From: an uncultured Bacilli bacterium
Lineage (GTDB): Bacteria > Bacillota_I > Bacilli_A > RF39 > UBA660
Reading direction: 5' to 3'
Assembly: GCA_947626515.1 (NCBI GenBank)
Contig: CANQSL010000001.1
Coordinates: forward strand, 1-35,526
Length of the DNA: 35,526 nucleotides
The notes beneath the pieces were generated by a model. The model worked only from the letters and a program-made list of their open reading frames with translations, searched no databases and was not told the origin of the DNA. Shown here in pieces: positions 9,411-19,767 of this stretch; the stretch's first letter is position 1; each line of letters begins with the position of its first letter. Made by a program: the position numbers and the translations under genes.

Positions 9411-12400
9411 CTTTAAATACTTTAAATAAAAATCTAATATTATATTTAATAAATCTAACTATTCTTTTTGGCTCTCTTAAAATTCTATATAGCCATTCTA
9501 AATTAAGTAAAATAAATATTTTAGGAGCTCTTTTTATTTTCCCACTTAAAACATCAAATGCTCCTCCAACTCCTACAAATATTCCTTTATCAAATAGCGA
9601 AAGATTTTCGTATATTAATTTTTCCTGCAACGGTATGCCCATGCCAACTAATACAACATCAGGTTTTGTAGTACTAATATACTCCATAACAGCTCGTTTG
9701 TCTTTAATATAACCATTAGTTGCACCTACAAGTTTTATTTTTGGATACTTTTTATTAATAATATTTTCAAATTTTTCTATTATTTCTTCCTTTGCACCGA
9801 ACAAATATACTTTATATTTTTTTTCATTAGCTAATTCCAACAAATATTCAGCTAAATCTACACCGGTTATACGCTTTTTCACTTTATAACCTAAATAATT
9901 AGCACATTTAACTACTGAAGCTCCATCTGGAATTATTAGATTTTTATGATCATATAATAAATTATTCATCTCAATATCGCTTCTTGCTAGCATATAAGTT
10001 TCTGGGTTAGATGTGACTATAAAAGTTTTTTCTTTATTTTTTAATTTATTTTTTACTATATCATAGAATTCTTTTTTAGTACCTAAATATAAATTATTAA
10101 ATAACCCATTTTCGTGAATGTTTGAAAAAAATTCTATATTATAACTTTCAACAGTTTCAAATGAATATTTTTTTGCTATATCTAATGACCTTTTTTGATA
10201 TTCTTTTCTCATATTTTCATCATCTATTAAAGAATTTATTGATTTTATCATTTCTTCTTTATTTCTATCTTTAATAAGTATTCCCTTATCATCAGATAAT
10301 ATTTCACATGCACCTAAAGCACTAGAAAAAGCTACTATTGGAAGTCCATGGCTAGCTGCTTCTAACAATACTAAACCAAAAGATTCTTCTAAAGAAGTCA
10401 TGACATATATTGACGAGTCACAATAAATTTCATTTAATTCTAAAGAATTCTTAAATCCTAATATTTTAACTTTATCATTTAAATCTAATTCTTTTATTAA
10501 AGATTTTAAATTACTTTTTTCTTTACCATCACCAACAATGTTTAATTCCCAATTAGGATGTTTATAAGATACCTCTTTAAAAAGATATATTAAATCGTCA
10601 AAACCTTTTTCTTTACTCAGTCTTCCAACAGATATAATTGATTTTTTATCTAGATTAGAAATACTTCCATCAGTTTCTACAAACATTTGATTAGTAACAA
10701 TTTTATAAGCATACTTTGTATATTTTTCTTTATAATAGTTAGTTAAATAATTACTGCTTGGCATTAAATAATCCACGCCATTTAATATTTTTTTTAATTT
10801 TTTAAAATAAGTTTTTTTATTATTATGGTAAATATGTTCTTGAGCAATTTTAATGTTTTTATAATTATTATAATTAATTAATTTTAATGAAAAATCAGCT
10901 CTAGTAGATATTATTATTTCACTATTACAGTCAATCATAGACTTTATAAGCATATTATTTTTATAATACAATACTTTAACAGAATATAATCCTTCCTTAA
11001 AAATATTAAATATATTTTTACTCTTCAAAGCTTTTAAAAACTTTGGTTTATTGGGATATATTTTTTTATCATTTAGATAAGTTATTTTTACATTATCTTT
11101 TATATTATAAGGCAATTTATCAAGTAAATTGTATACTGAAATAATTTCAACATTATAATTTTTAGATAACATATTAGCCTTATTTATAACATCTCTTTCA
11201 ATACCACCATAATTTAAATGAAGAGCATATATGCTAACTTTATTTTTCTCTATGTTTTGTTTTTTAGTATTTATCAATCCTAATTCATAAAATGCTAGAA
11301 TAAAATATAAAGAAATATATATACTTACAGCCGGAGCTATAAAAGCATGACCACTTATACATGATATACAAAATATCATTCCTAGCATCAAACTATAATA
11401 AATGATACTACTATTTAATTTTTTTAATTTTATCAATTTAAATAAATAATATAAATAAGGAAGAAATACAATTATAAATGCTATTAATCCAGAATGAAAA
11501 TAAATATCAAGTGGGTCTACTTCTATTAATTTTTCAATTCTTTTGTTATTTATAGCTGAAGTATTTACATATCCTAATCCTAAAAATAAAGTTTTTGCAC
11601 TCATATTTTTTTGTTGTATTAAATACGTGATACCATAATATTTGTTTCTGCCACTTAAAATTTTTCCTCCATACTTATTTATAAATTCTCCTAAAAAAAC
11701 TTTTTTATTTAATTCTTCTTCTAAAGCTGCAATCTCTTTTTCAATTTTTGTTTTCTTTTTTTGCTTTTTAGTAGTTGTTTGTGTTGTTTTCTTTGTTGTT
11801 TTTTCACTAACTTTTTCTGAAACTTCTTTATCTTGAATTCCTAAGGCCATTTTAAAATTATCTAAAGAATTAGATGTTGAAAAAATTAAAATAGACGCTA
11901 TAAACAAAATAGATGAAAATATAATAATTTTTTTATGATTATTTTTATTAGTTTTATAAAATAAGCTAATTAAAAATATAATAAAACAATCTATAATAAT
12001 TCCTACCATGCTAGCTTTAGTACCAATAGTAGAAATTATTAAAATTATTACTATTGGAAGAATTACCCAATAACTCTTTTTGGTTTTCAAAATACTATAT
12101 ATGTACGGGAATAATAAAACCAATATTATTGAAATCTCATTACCAGCAAAAAACCACCCTACCTTGCCAGGAATATCTCCGTCAACATATGTATCAAATC
12201 CAGTATTAGTTATCAAAGGTACAAATAATAATACGCAATACGTAATAAGCGTTATTTTTAAAATATTATCTAGTTCACCTTTTGATAGTTTATTATCATC
12301 AAAATAACAAAATAAACATGATAAAAGCATAGGAAAATATAATATTTTAGCTAAATACATTGTTTCAGTAACAAAACTATTTATTGTTAAGTATTTTATT

Positions 12401-12639
12401 TTACTTACATAATATAAAATTATATATATAAATATTAAAAATATATATCCTATACAAAGCTTCTTATATTTAGATGTACTTCTAAAGAATAAATAGAACA
12501 ACATTATTGCTAAAAATAATACTTTAATAACAATACCTAAACTTAATGGGGGATTATACAATCTAGTTGTTAATGAAGTTATTAAATCTATTATGGGAAG
12601 CAATAATAAAAATACATACATCTTTTTTTTATTAAACAT
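9400..12639 (-). CDS. Triple fusion: O-antigen ligase/polymerase-like membrane domain, GT4 glycosyltransferase, WecG/TagA/CpsF (GT26) domain
   Basis: Polytopic N-term with 'LSGRNKYYGITYLI' and 'DPLDIYFHSGLIAFIIVFLPYLYYL'; GT4 'LNYGGIERDVINKANML', 'SVGRLSKEKGFDDLI', 'SLEESFGLVLLEAASHGLPIVAF'; GT26 'VTSNPETYMLARSD', 'IPDGASVVKCANYLG', 'RITGVDLAEYLLELA', 'VLVGMGIPLQEKLI', 'VGVGGAFDVLSGKIKRAPKIF', 'NLEWLYRILREPKRIVRF'. Confidence 0.9.
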   Translation of the reverse strand: MFNKKKMYVFLLLLPIIDLITSLTTRLYNPPLSLGIVIKVLFLAIMLFYLFFRSTSKYKKLCIGYIFLIFIYIILYYVSKIKYLTINSFVTETMYLAKILYFPMLLSCLFCYFDDNKLSKGELDNILKITLITYCVLLFVPLITNTGFDTYVDGDIPGKVGWFFAGNEISIILVLLFPYIYSILKTKKSYWVILPIVIILIISTIGTKASMVGIIIDCFIIFLISLFYKTNKNNHKKIIIFSSILFIASILIFSTSNSLDNFKMALGIQDKEVSEKVSEKTTKKTTQTTTKKQKKKTKIEKEIAALEEELNKKVFLGEFINKYGGKILSGRNKYYGITYLIQQKNMSAKTLFLGLGYVNTSAINNKRIEKLIEVDPLDIYFHSGLIAFIIVFLPYLYYLFKLIKLKKLNSSIIYYSLMLGMIFCISCISGHAFIAPAVSIYISLYFILAFYELGLINTKKQNIEKNKVSIYALHLNYGGIERDVINKANMLSKNYNVEIISVYNLLDKLPYNIKDNVKITYLNDKKIYPNKPKFLKALKSKNIFNIFKEGLYSVKVLYYKNNMLIKSMIDCNSEIIISTRADFSLKLINYNNYKNIKIAQEHIYHNNKKTYFKKLKKILNGVDYLMPSSNYLTNYYKEKYTKYAYKIVTNQMFVETDGSISNLDKKSIISVGRLSKEKGFDDLIYLFKEVSYKHPNWELNIVGDGKEKSNLKSLIKELDLNDKVKILGFKNSLELNEIYCDSSIYVMTSLEESFGLVLLEAASHGLPIVAFSSALGACEILSDDKGILIKDRNKEEMIKSINSLIDDENMRKEYQKRSLDIAKKYSFETVESYNIEFFSNIHENGLFNNLYLGTKKEFYDIVKNKLKNKEKTFIVTSNPETYMLARSDIEMNNLLYDHKNLIIPDGASVVKCANYLGYKVKKRITGVDLAEYLLELANEKKYKVYLFGAKEEIIEKFENIINKKYPKIKLVGATNGYIKDKRAVMEYISTTKPDVVLVGMGIPLQEKLIYENLSLFDKGIFVGVGGAFDVLSGKIKRAPKIFILLNLEWLYRILREPKRIVRFIKYNIRFLFKVFKEKH

Positions 12640-12695
12640 AAACTTCACCTCGCATTTAATAAAATTATATCAAGACAATCAAAAAAGTGAAACAA

Positions 12696-15050
12696 TTATT
12701 TTTTTATAAAATAAAGTATTAATTTAAATATTATTATAAAAACTGAAAAAATAGATTTTATAAAAAATTTAATAAAATATATGAAATAGAATAATACATT
12801 TTTTACGTATTTTGCAAGTCCAAAAAGTAAATTATAAATAAATTTTTTAAAATTTCTTAAACAGTCTAAAATATTTTTTACTTCTGGCAAAATACCATAT
12901 TTCGAAATACTTTTTTTTATACTTTCTTTATTTTCATCCTTATATATAAATTCATTTTCGCCAGTAATTAAATCATATTTAAATTGTTTTTTATAGTATT
13001 CTCTAGTTAACCAAGAATGTAAATTATATTCTTGAATTAACACTAATTCACATATTTTTTCATATGAATCCTTAATTTTTTCATTTCCATCTTTTAATAA
13101 TAAATCAACTTCGCTTTCAAAATTACTAACTAAAGAATTAATGTTAAATTTATTTAAAATTATTTTTCTACAATTTTTCGATAATAAAGAATAATTACTT
13201 AAAACTTCATTTATTGAATTTTCATACAATTTTATTTCTTCTTTTTCATTTGAATAAGATTCTTTTATTATTTTTCCTACATTATCGTTAATTAATTCTG
13301 CTTGGCCTCCAACATTAGCTGAAACAACCGGCTTTCCCATTGATAATGCTTCAAAAGAAGTTAATGCCAATCCTTCTAATGAAGAACATATAATAACAAT
13401 ATCACTTACAGCATAAACTTCTTTTGAATTTGCCCATCCTAAGAGAATAACATTTTTATTTAAATTGTTAACTCTTATATATCTTTTTAATTCTTTGTAT
13501 AAAGGGCCATCCCCAGCTAATAAAAATAACAATTTTTTATTACTCTTTAACATTTTTTTTGCTAACTTAATAAAAAACAATGGACGTTTTTCATCGCTTA
13601 AACGACCTACAAAAGAAATTACTTTATAATCAGATGTAATACCGTACTTATTTTTTAAGAAAGAAATATCACAATCATTAATATTATATTTTTCAGGATC
13701 AGTTCCTATATATAATGTTTTTACATTTGATTTTTTAAAATAAGTTTCTAATTGACTTTTTGTAAAATTATTGCATGTATACGTTTTATCAATATAATTA
13801 TCAAAAAGTTCTGTATATCTTGCAAATCCACCTTTTCCATCATTTAACTCAATTGCATGAACATAATCTATTATCTTAATACTCGGAAATTTATTTTTAA
13901 TCGCAGGAAAAAAACTATATCCTTCGGCACTATTACTATCAAAAACAATTTTAATATTTCTTGACTCTACTAAATATAATACAAACTTCAAATAATCTTT
14001 TCTTTCTAAAAAAGATGCTAATTCATATATTTTATCACAATACTTAGTAAATTCATTCCTGATTTCATTTTCAGAAACTCTCGTTGTTATAATTATAGTT
14101 TCATATTTATTTTTATTTAACAATTTTATAAGATTTAAATTAAAAATATCTGCACCGCCAAGCTGCATCCAAGGTATAATAAATAATATTGGAATTTTTT
14201 TCGTATTCTTATAATAAGGAACTAGAAAATCTATATTTGTATCAACTAAAGGAGCAACATCCCCGATTTCAGGAAATTGAATCACTTTTAAATCATCATT
14301 TACTTTTGGCGTTAAAGAATTAATATAATTCATTGCCTTATCATTATTATTTTGTGCTCTGGAAAATTCTCCTTTTGAGGTTTTTCTATACCAAAATAGT
14401 GGAGTGCTTATTTTCATAGGGATTTTATTTGCAGCCATTAATTTTAACCACAATCCCCAATCTTCATACATATTCTTTTCTTTTATACCAAAACCGCCAA
14501 CTTCTAAAAATGCCGATTTTCTTACCATAGATGATATATATATAATATTATTTTCTTTTTCAAGTCTTGCATTTAAAAATGATTCACCTACATACTCTTC
14601 ATCTCCAAAATTTATAATTGCAGGGCAAACAAAATCTGCTTCTTTATTACATTCCAAACTCCAATATAATATTTCTAATGTTGTTGGTTCTATTAAATCA
14701 TCACTATCTAAAAAAAACAAATATTTTACACTAGATGAACTTTTATTAACTGCAAAATCTCTTGCAACCGAAGGACCTCCATTTGTTTTTTTATATACTT
14801 TTATCCTACTATCAATTTTATTTACCGTATCCAAAATTTTTAAACTATCTTTATCCGTACTACCATCATCAACAATAATCCATTCATAATACGGGAAAGT
14901 TTGAGATAATACACTATTTTTTGTTAACAAAAATTCTTCTTTTGAATTATAAAAAGGAGTTATAATCGCAATTAATGGTTCTTTTTTATTTATTGGTTCT
15001 TCCTGCTTTATTAATTTACTAGGTATATCTTTGAAATCTACTATTCTCAT
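12696..15050 (-). CDS. Bifunctional GT2-GT4 glycosyltransferase with C-terminal aromatic/basic tail
   Basis: GT2: 'IAIITPFYNSKEEFLLTKNSVLSQTF', 'VDDGSTD', 'FLDSDD', 'MYEDWGLWLKL'; GT4: 'SFVGRLSDEKRPLFFIKLA', 'CSSLEGLALTSFEALSMGKPVV'; GAGGAGG RBS. Confidence 0.92.
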   Translation of the reverse strand: MRIVDFKDIPSKLIKQEEPINKKEPLIAIITPFYNSKEEFLLTKNSVLSQTFPYYEWIIVDDGSTDKDSLKILDTVNKIDSRIKVYKKTNGGPSVARDFAVNKSSSSVKYLFFLDSDDLIEPTTLEILYWSLECNKEADFVCPAIINFGDEEYVGESFLNARLEKENNIIYISSMVRKSAFLEVGGFGIKEKNMYEDWGLWLKLMAANKIPMKISTPLFWYRKTSKGEFSRAQNNNDKAMNYINSLTPKVNDDLKVIQFPEIGDVAPLVDTNIDFLVPYYKNTKKIPILFIIPWMQLGGADIFNLNLIKLLNKNKYETIIITTRVSENEIRNEFTKYCDKIYELASFLERKDYLKFVLYLVESRNIKIVFDSNSAEGYSFFPAIKNKFPSIKIIDYVHAIELNDGKGGFARYTELFDNYIDKTYTCNNFTKSQLETYFKKSNVKTLYIGTDPEKYNINDCDISFLKNKYGITSDYKVISFVGRLSDEKRPLFFIKLAKKMLKSNKKLLFLLAGDGPLYKELKRYIRVNNLNKNVILLGWANSKEVYAVSDIVIICSSLEGLALTSFEALSMGKPVVSANVGGQAELINDNVGKIIKESYSNEKEEIKLYENSINEVLSNYSLLSKNCRKIILNKFNINSLVSNFESEVDLLLKDGNEKIKDSYEKICELVLIQEYNLHSWLTREYYKKQFKYDLITGENEFIYKDENKESIKKSISKYGILPEVKNILDCLRNFKKFIYNLLFGLAKYVKNVLFYFIYFIKFFIKSIFSVFIIIFKLILYFIKK

Positions 15051-15059
15051 TTTGCCTCC

Positions 15060-16241
15060 TCATTTCAAGAATTTGCTAATAATTTTTTTAAAATTACTCG
15101 TTTTTTTAGTATTATAGTTATTATATATTATTTCTATTTCCTCATATAAATTTTTGTAATTAATGTTTATAATATCATTAATTAAATATAAGTTATTTCT
15201 AATATCTAAATTTTTTTGTATAAATTTATAATTGAAATTTAAGAATTTTTTATAATCTTTAATATTTTTTAAATAGTCCATTGTCTCTTGATATGATGTA
15301 TCAGGTAAATTATTTCCAGAAAAATTCTCTGAACTTGCTATTTTTATATTATTTTTTGTCACTAAACCTTTAAATCCATTATATCCAGAAATAATTGCAA
15401 ATCTTTTCATTCCTATTGCTTCTAATATACATCTATCTACTCCTATAACTATATCAGATTTTTCAATATAACTAACAACATCGTCTGTAAAACCAAGCAT
15501 TTCATAATCCTTAATTTTATACTCATCTAATAATTCAATTATTTTATTATAACAAGGTCCGTCACCTAAAAATAATAATTTTACATTATTACTTGTTTTT
15601 TTATAAGTAGCAAAAAATTCAATTGCATTTTTTATGCCAAGCATTTTTTCTTCAGCAAATCTACCCATAATCAAAAATTTTTTTATATCCTTTACTATAT
15701 TTTTGCACATAAATGTATGAAGATCTAAAGAATTGTTTAATACAATATACTTATTGCTATTAATTTTAAATAATTCAGAGTGTTTTCTTTTTGTTTCTTC
15801 TGTAATAGTTACAATTTTATATGCATTGGAAAAATATATATTAAATAAATCTTTATATACAGGAAATGTATTAATAAACCAATTAAACACATCGAAAATA
15901 ATTGAATGTACGTATGCAACATATGGAATCCCTAACTTTATACAGGCAGGTAAAGTTGATAAAATACAGGGATATTGATTTATGTGTACTTCTGTTACAT
16001 TGTATTTTTTTATAATTTTTTCTATTATATTACTAGATTTAAAATCAATATTATATAATAATGGAAATTCATGATTTATTACTTTCGCACCTAATTTTTT
16101 TAATCGCTTATAATATGTTCCTTTTTTAGCTAAAATTATAACATTATGCCCTTGTTCAATAAAAATTTTGGTTTGATTGTAAACGTAAGTCTCTACTCCT
16201 CCTATGTTTAGTTGTTCTAAAACAATCAATATAGATTTCAT
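15060..16241 (-). CDS. GT4 family glycosyltransferase
   Basis: 'LNIGGVETYVYNQTKIF', 'LIMGRFAEEKMLGIKNAIEFF', 'VIGVDRCILEAIGMKRFAI'. Confidence 0.88.
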   Translation of the reverse strand: MKSILIVLEQLNIGGVETYVYNQTKIFIEQGHNVIILAKKGTYYKRLKKLGAKVINHEFPLLYNIDFKSSNIIEKIIKKYNVTEVHINQYPCILSTLPACIKLGIPYVAYVHSIIFDVFNWFINTFPVYKDLFNIYFSNAYKIVTITEETKRKHSELFKINSNKYIVLNNSLDLHTFMCKNIVKDIKKFLIMGRFAEEKMLGIKNAIEFFATYKKTSNNVKLLFLGDGPCYNKIIELLDEYKIKDYEMLGFTDDVVSYIEKSDIVIGVDRCILEAIGMKRFAIISGYNGFKGLVTKNNIKIASSENFSGNNLPDTSYQETMDYLKNIKDYKKFLNFNYKFIQKNLDIRNNLYLINDIININYKNLYEEIEIIYNNYNTKKTSNFKKIISKFLK

Positions 16242-16254
16242 ATATAACTCCTGT

Positions 16255-16986
16255 CTAACTCATTTGTCTTTTAAAATATTTGTCACAAACTTTATTAGCA
16301 TTTCCAATTTCTACAATTTTTCCATGATCTAACCAAATGACTTTAGAACAAATTTCCTTAATTGACTCTAAAGAATGTGAAACGTATAAAACTGTAGTTC
16401 CTCCCTTAATTAATTCCATCATTTTATTTTTACTTTTTTCTTGAAATTTAATATCGCCAACTGATAAAATTTCATCTACTATTAAAATTTCAGGATTAAC
16501 TATTGTTGCTATTGAAAAAGCTAATTTAGCAATCATACCAGACGAAAAATTTTTAACGGGCACGTCTAAAAAATCTACTAATTCGGAAAATTCTACTATT
16601 TCATCAAATTTTTCTTCTAAAAACTTTTTAGAATATCCCATTACTGCACCATTTAAATAAATATTTTCTCTTGCTGTTAATTCTAAATCAAACCCAGCTC
16701 CTAATTCTATCATAGGAGATACAACTCCATTAACTTGAATACTTCCACTTGTGGGCTTCATAACACCACTGACTATTTTAAGAAGCGTTGACTTCCCAGC
16801 ACCATTTGCGCCTATTAAACCAATTACTTCTCCTTTTTTTATATGAAAAGTAACATTATCCAAAGCCATAAAATATTCTTTTTTCTTCCTTTTTTTAAAA
16901 GATAATAAATTTATAAATGCTTCTTTAAAAGAATAATCTTCTATACCTAAGTCATATTTCATAGATACATTATTAACTGTAATCAT
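16255..16986 (-). CDS. Polysaccharide/teichoic-acid ABC exporter ATP-binding protein (TagH/Wzt-like, no C-terminal carbohydrate-binding domain)
   Basis: Walker A 'GLIGANGAGKSTLLK', signature 'VKNFSSGMIAKLAF', Walker B 'PEILIVDEILSVGD'. Confidence 0.93.
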   Translation of the reverse strand: MITVNNVSMKYDLGIEDYSFKEAFINLLSFKKRKKKEYFMALDNVTFHIKKGEVIGLIGANGAGKSTLLKIVSGVMKPTSGSIQVNGVVSPMIELGAGFDLELTARENIYLNGAVMGYSKKFLEEKFDEIVEFSELVDFLDVPVKNFSSGMIAKLAFSIATIVNPEILIVDEILSVGDIKFQEKSKNKMMELIKGGTTVLYVSHSLESIKEICSKVIWLDHGKIVEIGNANKVCDKYFKRQMS

Positions 16987-16995
16987 AAATACCTC

Positions 16996-17796
16996 CTATG
17001 CATAATATATAAATTTATCTTGTTTCATTTTAAAGATAATACATCCAAATAAAAATACTACTATAGCACTTCCAAAACACCATAACCAACAACTTAAAGT
17101 AGGTATATGATTATAAAGAATTATTTGTCTAGTAAAATCTATATAATGATATAACGGATTGAAATAAAATAATTTCTGTAAATTTGGAGCAATCATACTA
17201 ATATCATAAAATATTGGTGTATAATATTGCCATATAGTTAAAACGATACCAAAAATATAAAATATATCTCTTAAAAATACAGATATTGTGGATAAAATAA
17301 AACCTAATCCAACAGTAAATAAAAATAAACATAAATATGCAAAAGGTAAAAATAAATAATATATATTTAAAATACAATGAGTTTCTTGATTACCAGTAAA
17401 TAATATTATTAATAAAAGAGGAATCAAAGTTAATAAAAAATTAATTCCTACAAACAAACATTTAGATAAAGGGAATATATATTTAGGGATATATACTTTT
17501 TTCATTAAAGGGAAATTGACTACCAAACTTGTCATAGCGCTATTGCTAGCTTCACTAAAATAATTAAACATTACAAGTCCGGTCATTAAGTAAACTAAGT
17601 AATTTACACCTGGCATTCTAAATTTAAACATATAAGAAAATACTAAAGCCATAACAGACATTTGTAATAAAGGATATAATAAACTCCATAATACACCTAG
17701 AACACTTCTTTTATATTTAACTTTAAAATCTCTCGATACCATTTGACTCATTAAAAATGAATATCTTTTAAAATTAGCTAGTATCCTTCCTAACAT
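16996..17796 (-). CDS. Polysaccharide/teichoic-acid ABC exporter permease (TagG/Wzm-like, ABC-2)
   Basis: 'VSRDFKVKYKRSVLGVLWSLLYPLLQMSVMALVFSYMF', 'VFLRDIFYIFGIVLTIWQYYTPIFYD', 'NPLYHYIDFTRQIIL'. Confidence 0.93.
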   Translation of the reverse strand: MLGRILANFKRYSFLMSQMVSRDFKVKYKRSVLGVLWSLLYPLLQMSVMALVFSYMFKFRMPGVNYLVYLMTGLVMFNYFSEASNSAMTSLVVNFPLMKKVYIPKYIFPLSKCLFVGINFLLTLIPLLLIILFTGNQETHCILNIYYLFLPFAYLCLFLFTVGLGFILSTISVFLRDIFYIFGIVLTIWQYYTPIFYDISMIAPNLQKLFYFNPLYHYIDFTRQIILYNHIPTLSCWLWCFGSAIVVFLFGCIIFKMKQDKFIYYA

Positions 17797-17874
17797 ATAA
17801 TCACTCCCAAATACATACTAATTATACCCTATAGTTATTAAAAAATCTATTCCTTAATCTTATTATGCGTAAAT

Positions 17875-17908
17875 AAAAAAAAAGATAAACTAATAAAATT
17901 AATTTATC
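17875..17908 (-). terminator. Rho-independent terminator splitting the glycosyltransferase operon
   Basis: Minus strand GATAAATTAAT-TTT-ATTAGTTTATC (one U-G wobble) followed by T9. Confidence 0.7.
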
Positions 17909-17923
17909 AATATTACTCTATAA

Positions 17924-18859
17924 TCATTTAAACATACTATAAATACTACAATATATTTTAGAAATATTCTTATGACTTTCTATAAATCCTCTTATACCTC
18001 TACTTTTTATATATTTGCTATTTTTATAATCTATTTCATTTTCTTCTAAATATTTAAATACACTATCTATAAAATTATTTCTTATATTTTTATCTTTTTG
18101 ATATCTTTGTTGTATAGAATAATTAAAAAGTATAGATATAATTAATTCATTTAAGCATTCATTTTTATCATGTTTATAAATTTCTTTAACTAAATTTAAT
18201 TCCTCAAAAATATCAAAAACTTTACTATCTCTAGTTGTAGTTTCACTTAATTCATGAACTCTAAAATAATTTAAAGGTTTACTTACCTTCCCAATTCTTT
18301 TGCTAAAGTATAATAGACTTGCTACAAATGAAACATCTTCATATTTTAATGTTTCACTAAATTTAATATCATTGTTTACTATAATACTTTTTTTTACTAT
18401 TTTATTGCATGGCCCTAAAGGTATATTTACTAATAATTCAGGACTTTTTGACAAATTAGTTATTTGAAAATCTTTTAAAATAACTGGTGTTATTTTCCCA
18501 TTTTCAACATAATTATAATCGCATACTACTAAATCTAATTTATCGTTATGCAATTTATCATACATAAGTTGCAAAAAATTTTTATCTACATAATCATCTG
18601 AATCAATAAAACAAATGTATTCTCCTTTAGATTTTTTTATTCCTAAATTTCTAGAATACCCAATTCCCATATTATGTTTATTTTTTATATACGTAATTTT
18701 AGAAGAATTATAATTTTTTATTAATTCATCTATATTTCCTAAACTACAATCATTAATAATAATTATTTCGTAATTATTATATGTTTGTTCTAATAAACTT
18801 TTTATGCATTCTTCAATATACTTCTCTGTATTATAAACAGGTATAATTATACTAATCAT
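17924..18859 (-). CDS. GT2 family glycosyltransferase
   Basis: 'MISIIIPVYNTEKYIEECIKSLLEQTYNNYEIIIINDCS', 'CFIDSDDYVD'. Confidence 0.92.
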   Translation of the reverse strand: MISIIIPVYNTEKYIEECIKSLLEQTYNNYEIIIINDCSLGNIDELIKNYNSSKITYIKNKHNMGIGYSRNLGIKKSKGEYICFIDSDDYVDKNFLQLMYDKLHNDKLDLVVCDYNYVENGKITPVILKDFQITNLSKSPELLVNIPLGPCNKIVKKSIIVNNDIKFSETLKYEDVSFVASLLYFSKRIGKVSKPLNYFRVHELSETTTRDSKVFDIFEELNLVKEIYKHDKNECLNELIISILFNYSIQQRYQKDKNIRNNFIDSVFKYLEENEIDYKNSKYIKSRGIRGFIESHKNISKIYCSIYSMFK

Positions 18860-19767
18860 ATTCCTACCTCAAATTTAAATAAATAATATATTTTTTTTAA
18901 CTTTCTTTTAAACGTACTAGTATCTAAATAGTTTAATATTCCTAAGTATTTTACTTTTTCTTTATACTTTTTCTTTATCTCTTTATTTAATGAAAAGTAT
19001 TTACACATTAAGCTTGAAGAATAAAAGTGCATAAATTCTTTATATTTTTTTTCTTGAAAATAATCTTTTGAATTCTTATATATTTCTAAACAATCTTCAA
19101 ATTTTTTTATTTCTTTACTTCTATCACTCATAATACTATTATTTCTTATAACATAATTATATCCAATAAAATTAATTGATTTTATTTTTTTAGCCTTAGA
19201 TATTATTTTAGGTATTAAATCAAAATCTTCATGATAAATATTTTTCTTAAATTCGAAATTATTATTTCTATAAAAAGTCTTATTTATTAAATATAGTGGT
19301 GCTACATCTATATATTTATATTGTTCAAGCATATTAAATGCCATTATACCATCTGTTATATCAAAGGCATGTTCATAATAATCATAATTAGTATCTTTAT
19401 CTATTACCCTTAATTGATATCTAACAATATCTGGTTCATCTACTATATTTTTATATAATTCTTCTAGCAAATTTAATTCTATGTAATCATCACTATCAAT
19501 AAATAACAAATAATTTCCACTTGATTTATCAACTCCAGTATTTCTAGCTACACTTAATCCTTGATTTTTTTCTTTAACAATTTTGATTCTTTCATTTTGT
19601 TTATATTGTTCAAGTATTTTTTCACTTCCATCTGTAGAGCCATCATTTACTATAATAACTTCATAATCATCAAATGTTTGGTTTACTATACTCTCTAAAC
19701 ATTTTTTTAAATATTTTTCTGTATTATATACTGGAACTATAATTGAAAATAATGGTTTTTTATTCAT
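18856..19767 (-). CDS. GT2 family glycosyltransferase
   Basis: 'FSIIVPVYNTEKYLKKCLESIVNQTFDDYEVIIVNDGSTDGS', 'LFIDSDDYIE'; 4-nt ATGA overlap with the next gene. Confidence 0.93.
   Translation of the reverse strand: MNKKPLFSIIVPVYNTEKYLKKCLESIVNQTFDDYEVIIVNDGSTDGSEKILEQYKQNERIKIVKEKNQGLSVARNTGVDKSSGNYLLFIDSDDYIELNLLEELYKNIVDEPDIVRYQLRVIDKDTNYDYYEHAFDITDGIMAFNMLEQYKYIDVAPLYLINKTFYRNNNFEFKKNIYHEDFDLIPKIISKAKKIKSINFIGYNYVIRNNSIMSDRSKEIKKFEDCLEIYKNSKDYFQEKKYKEFMHFYSSSLMCKYFSLNKEIKKKYKEKVKYLGILNYLDTSTFKRKLKKIYYLFKFEVGI

Noticed and set aside
11642-11836. 64-aa + strand ORF rich in Phe/Val
   Set aside because: Antisense shadow of the Lys/Thr-rich insert in the triple fusion
14404-14889. 161-aa + strand ORF
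   Set aside because: Long but entirely antisense to conserved GT2 motifs; no RBS or family signal
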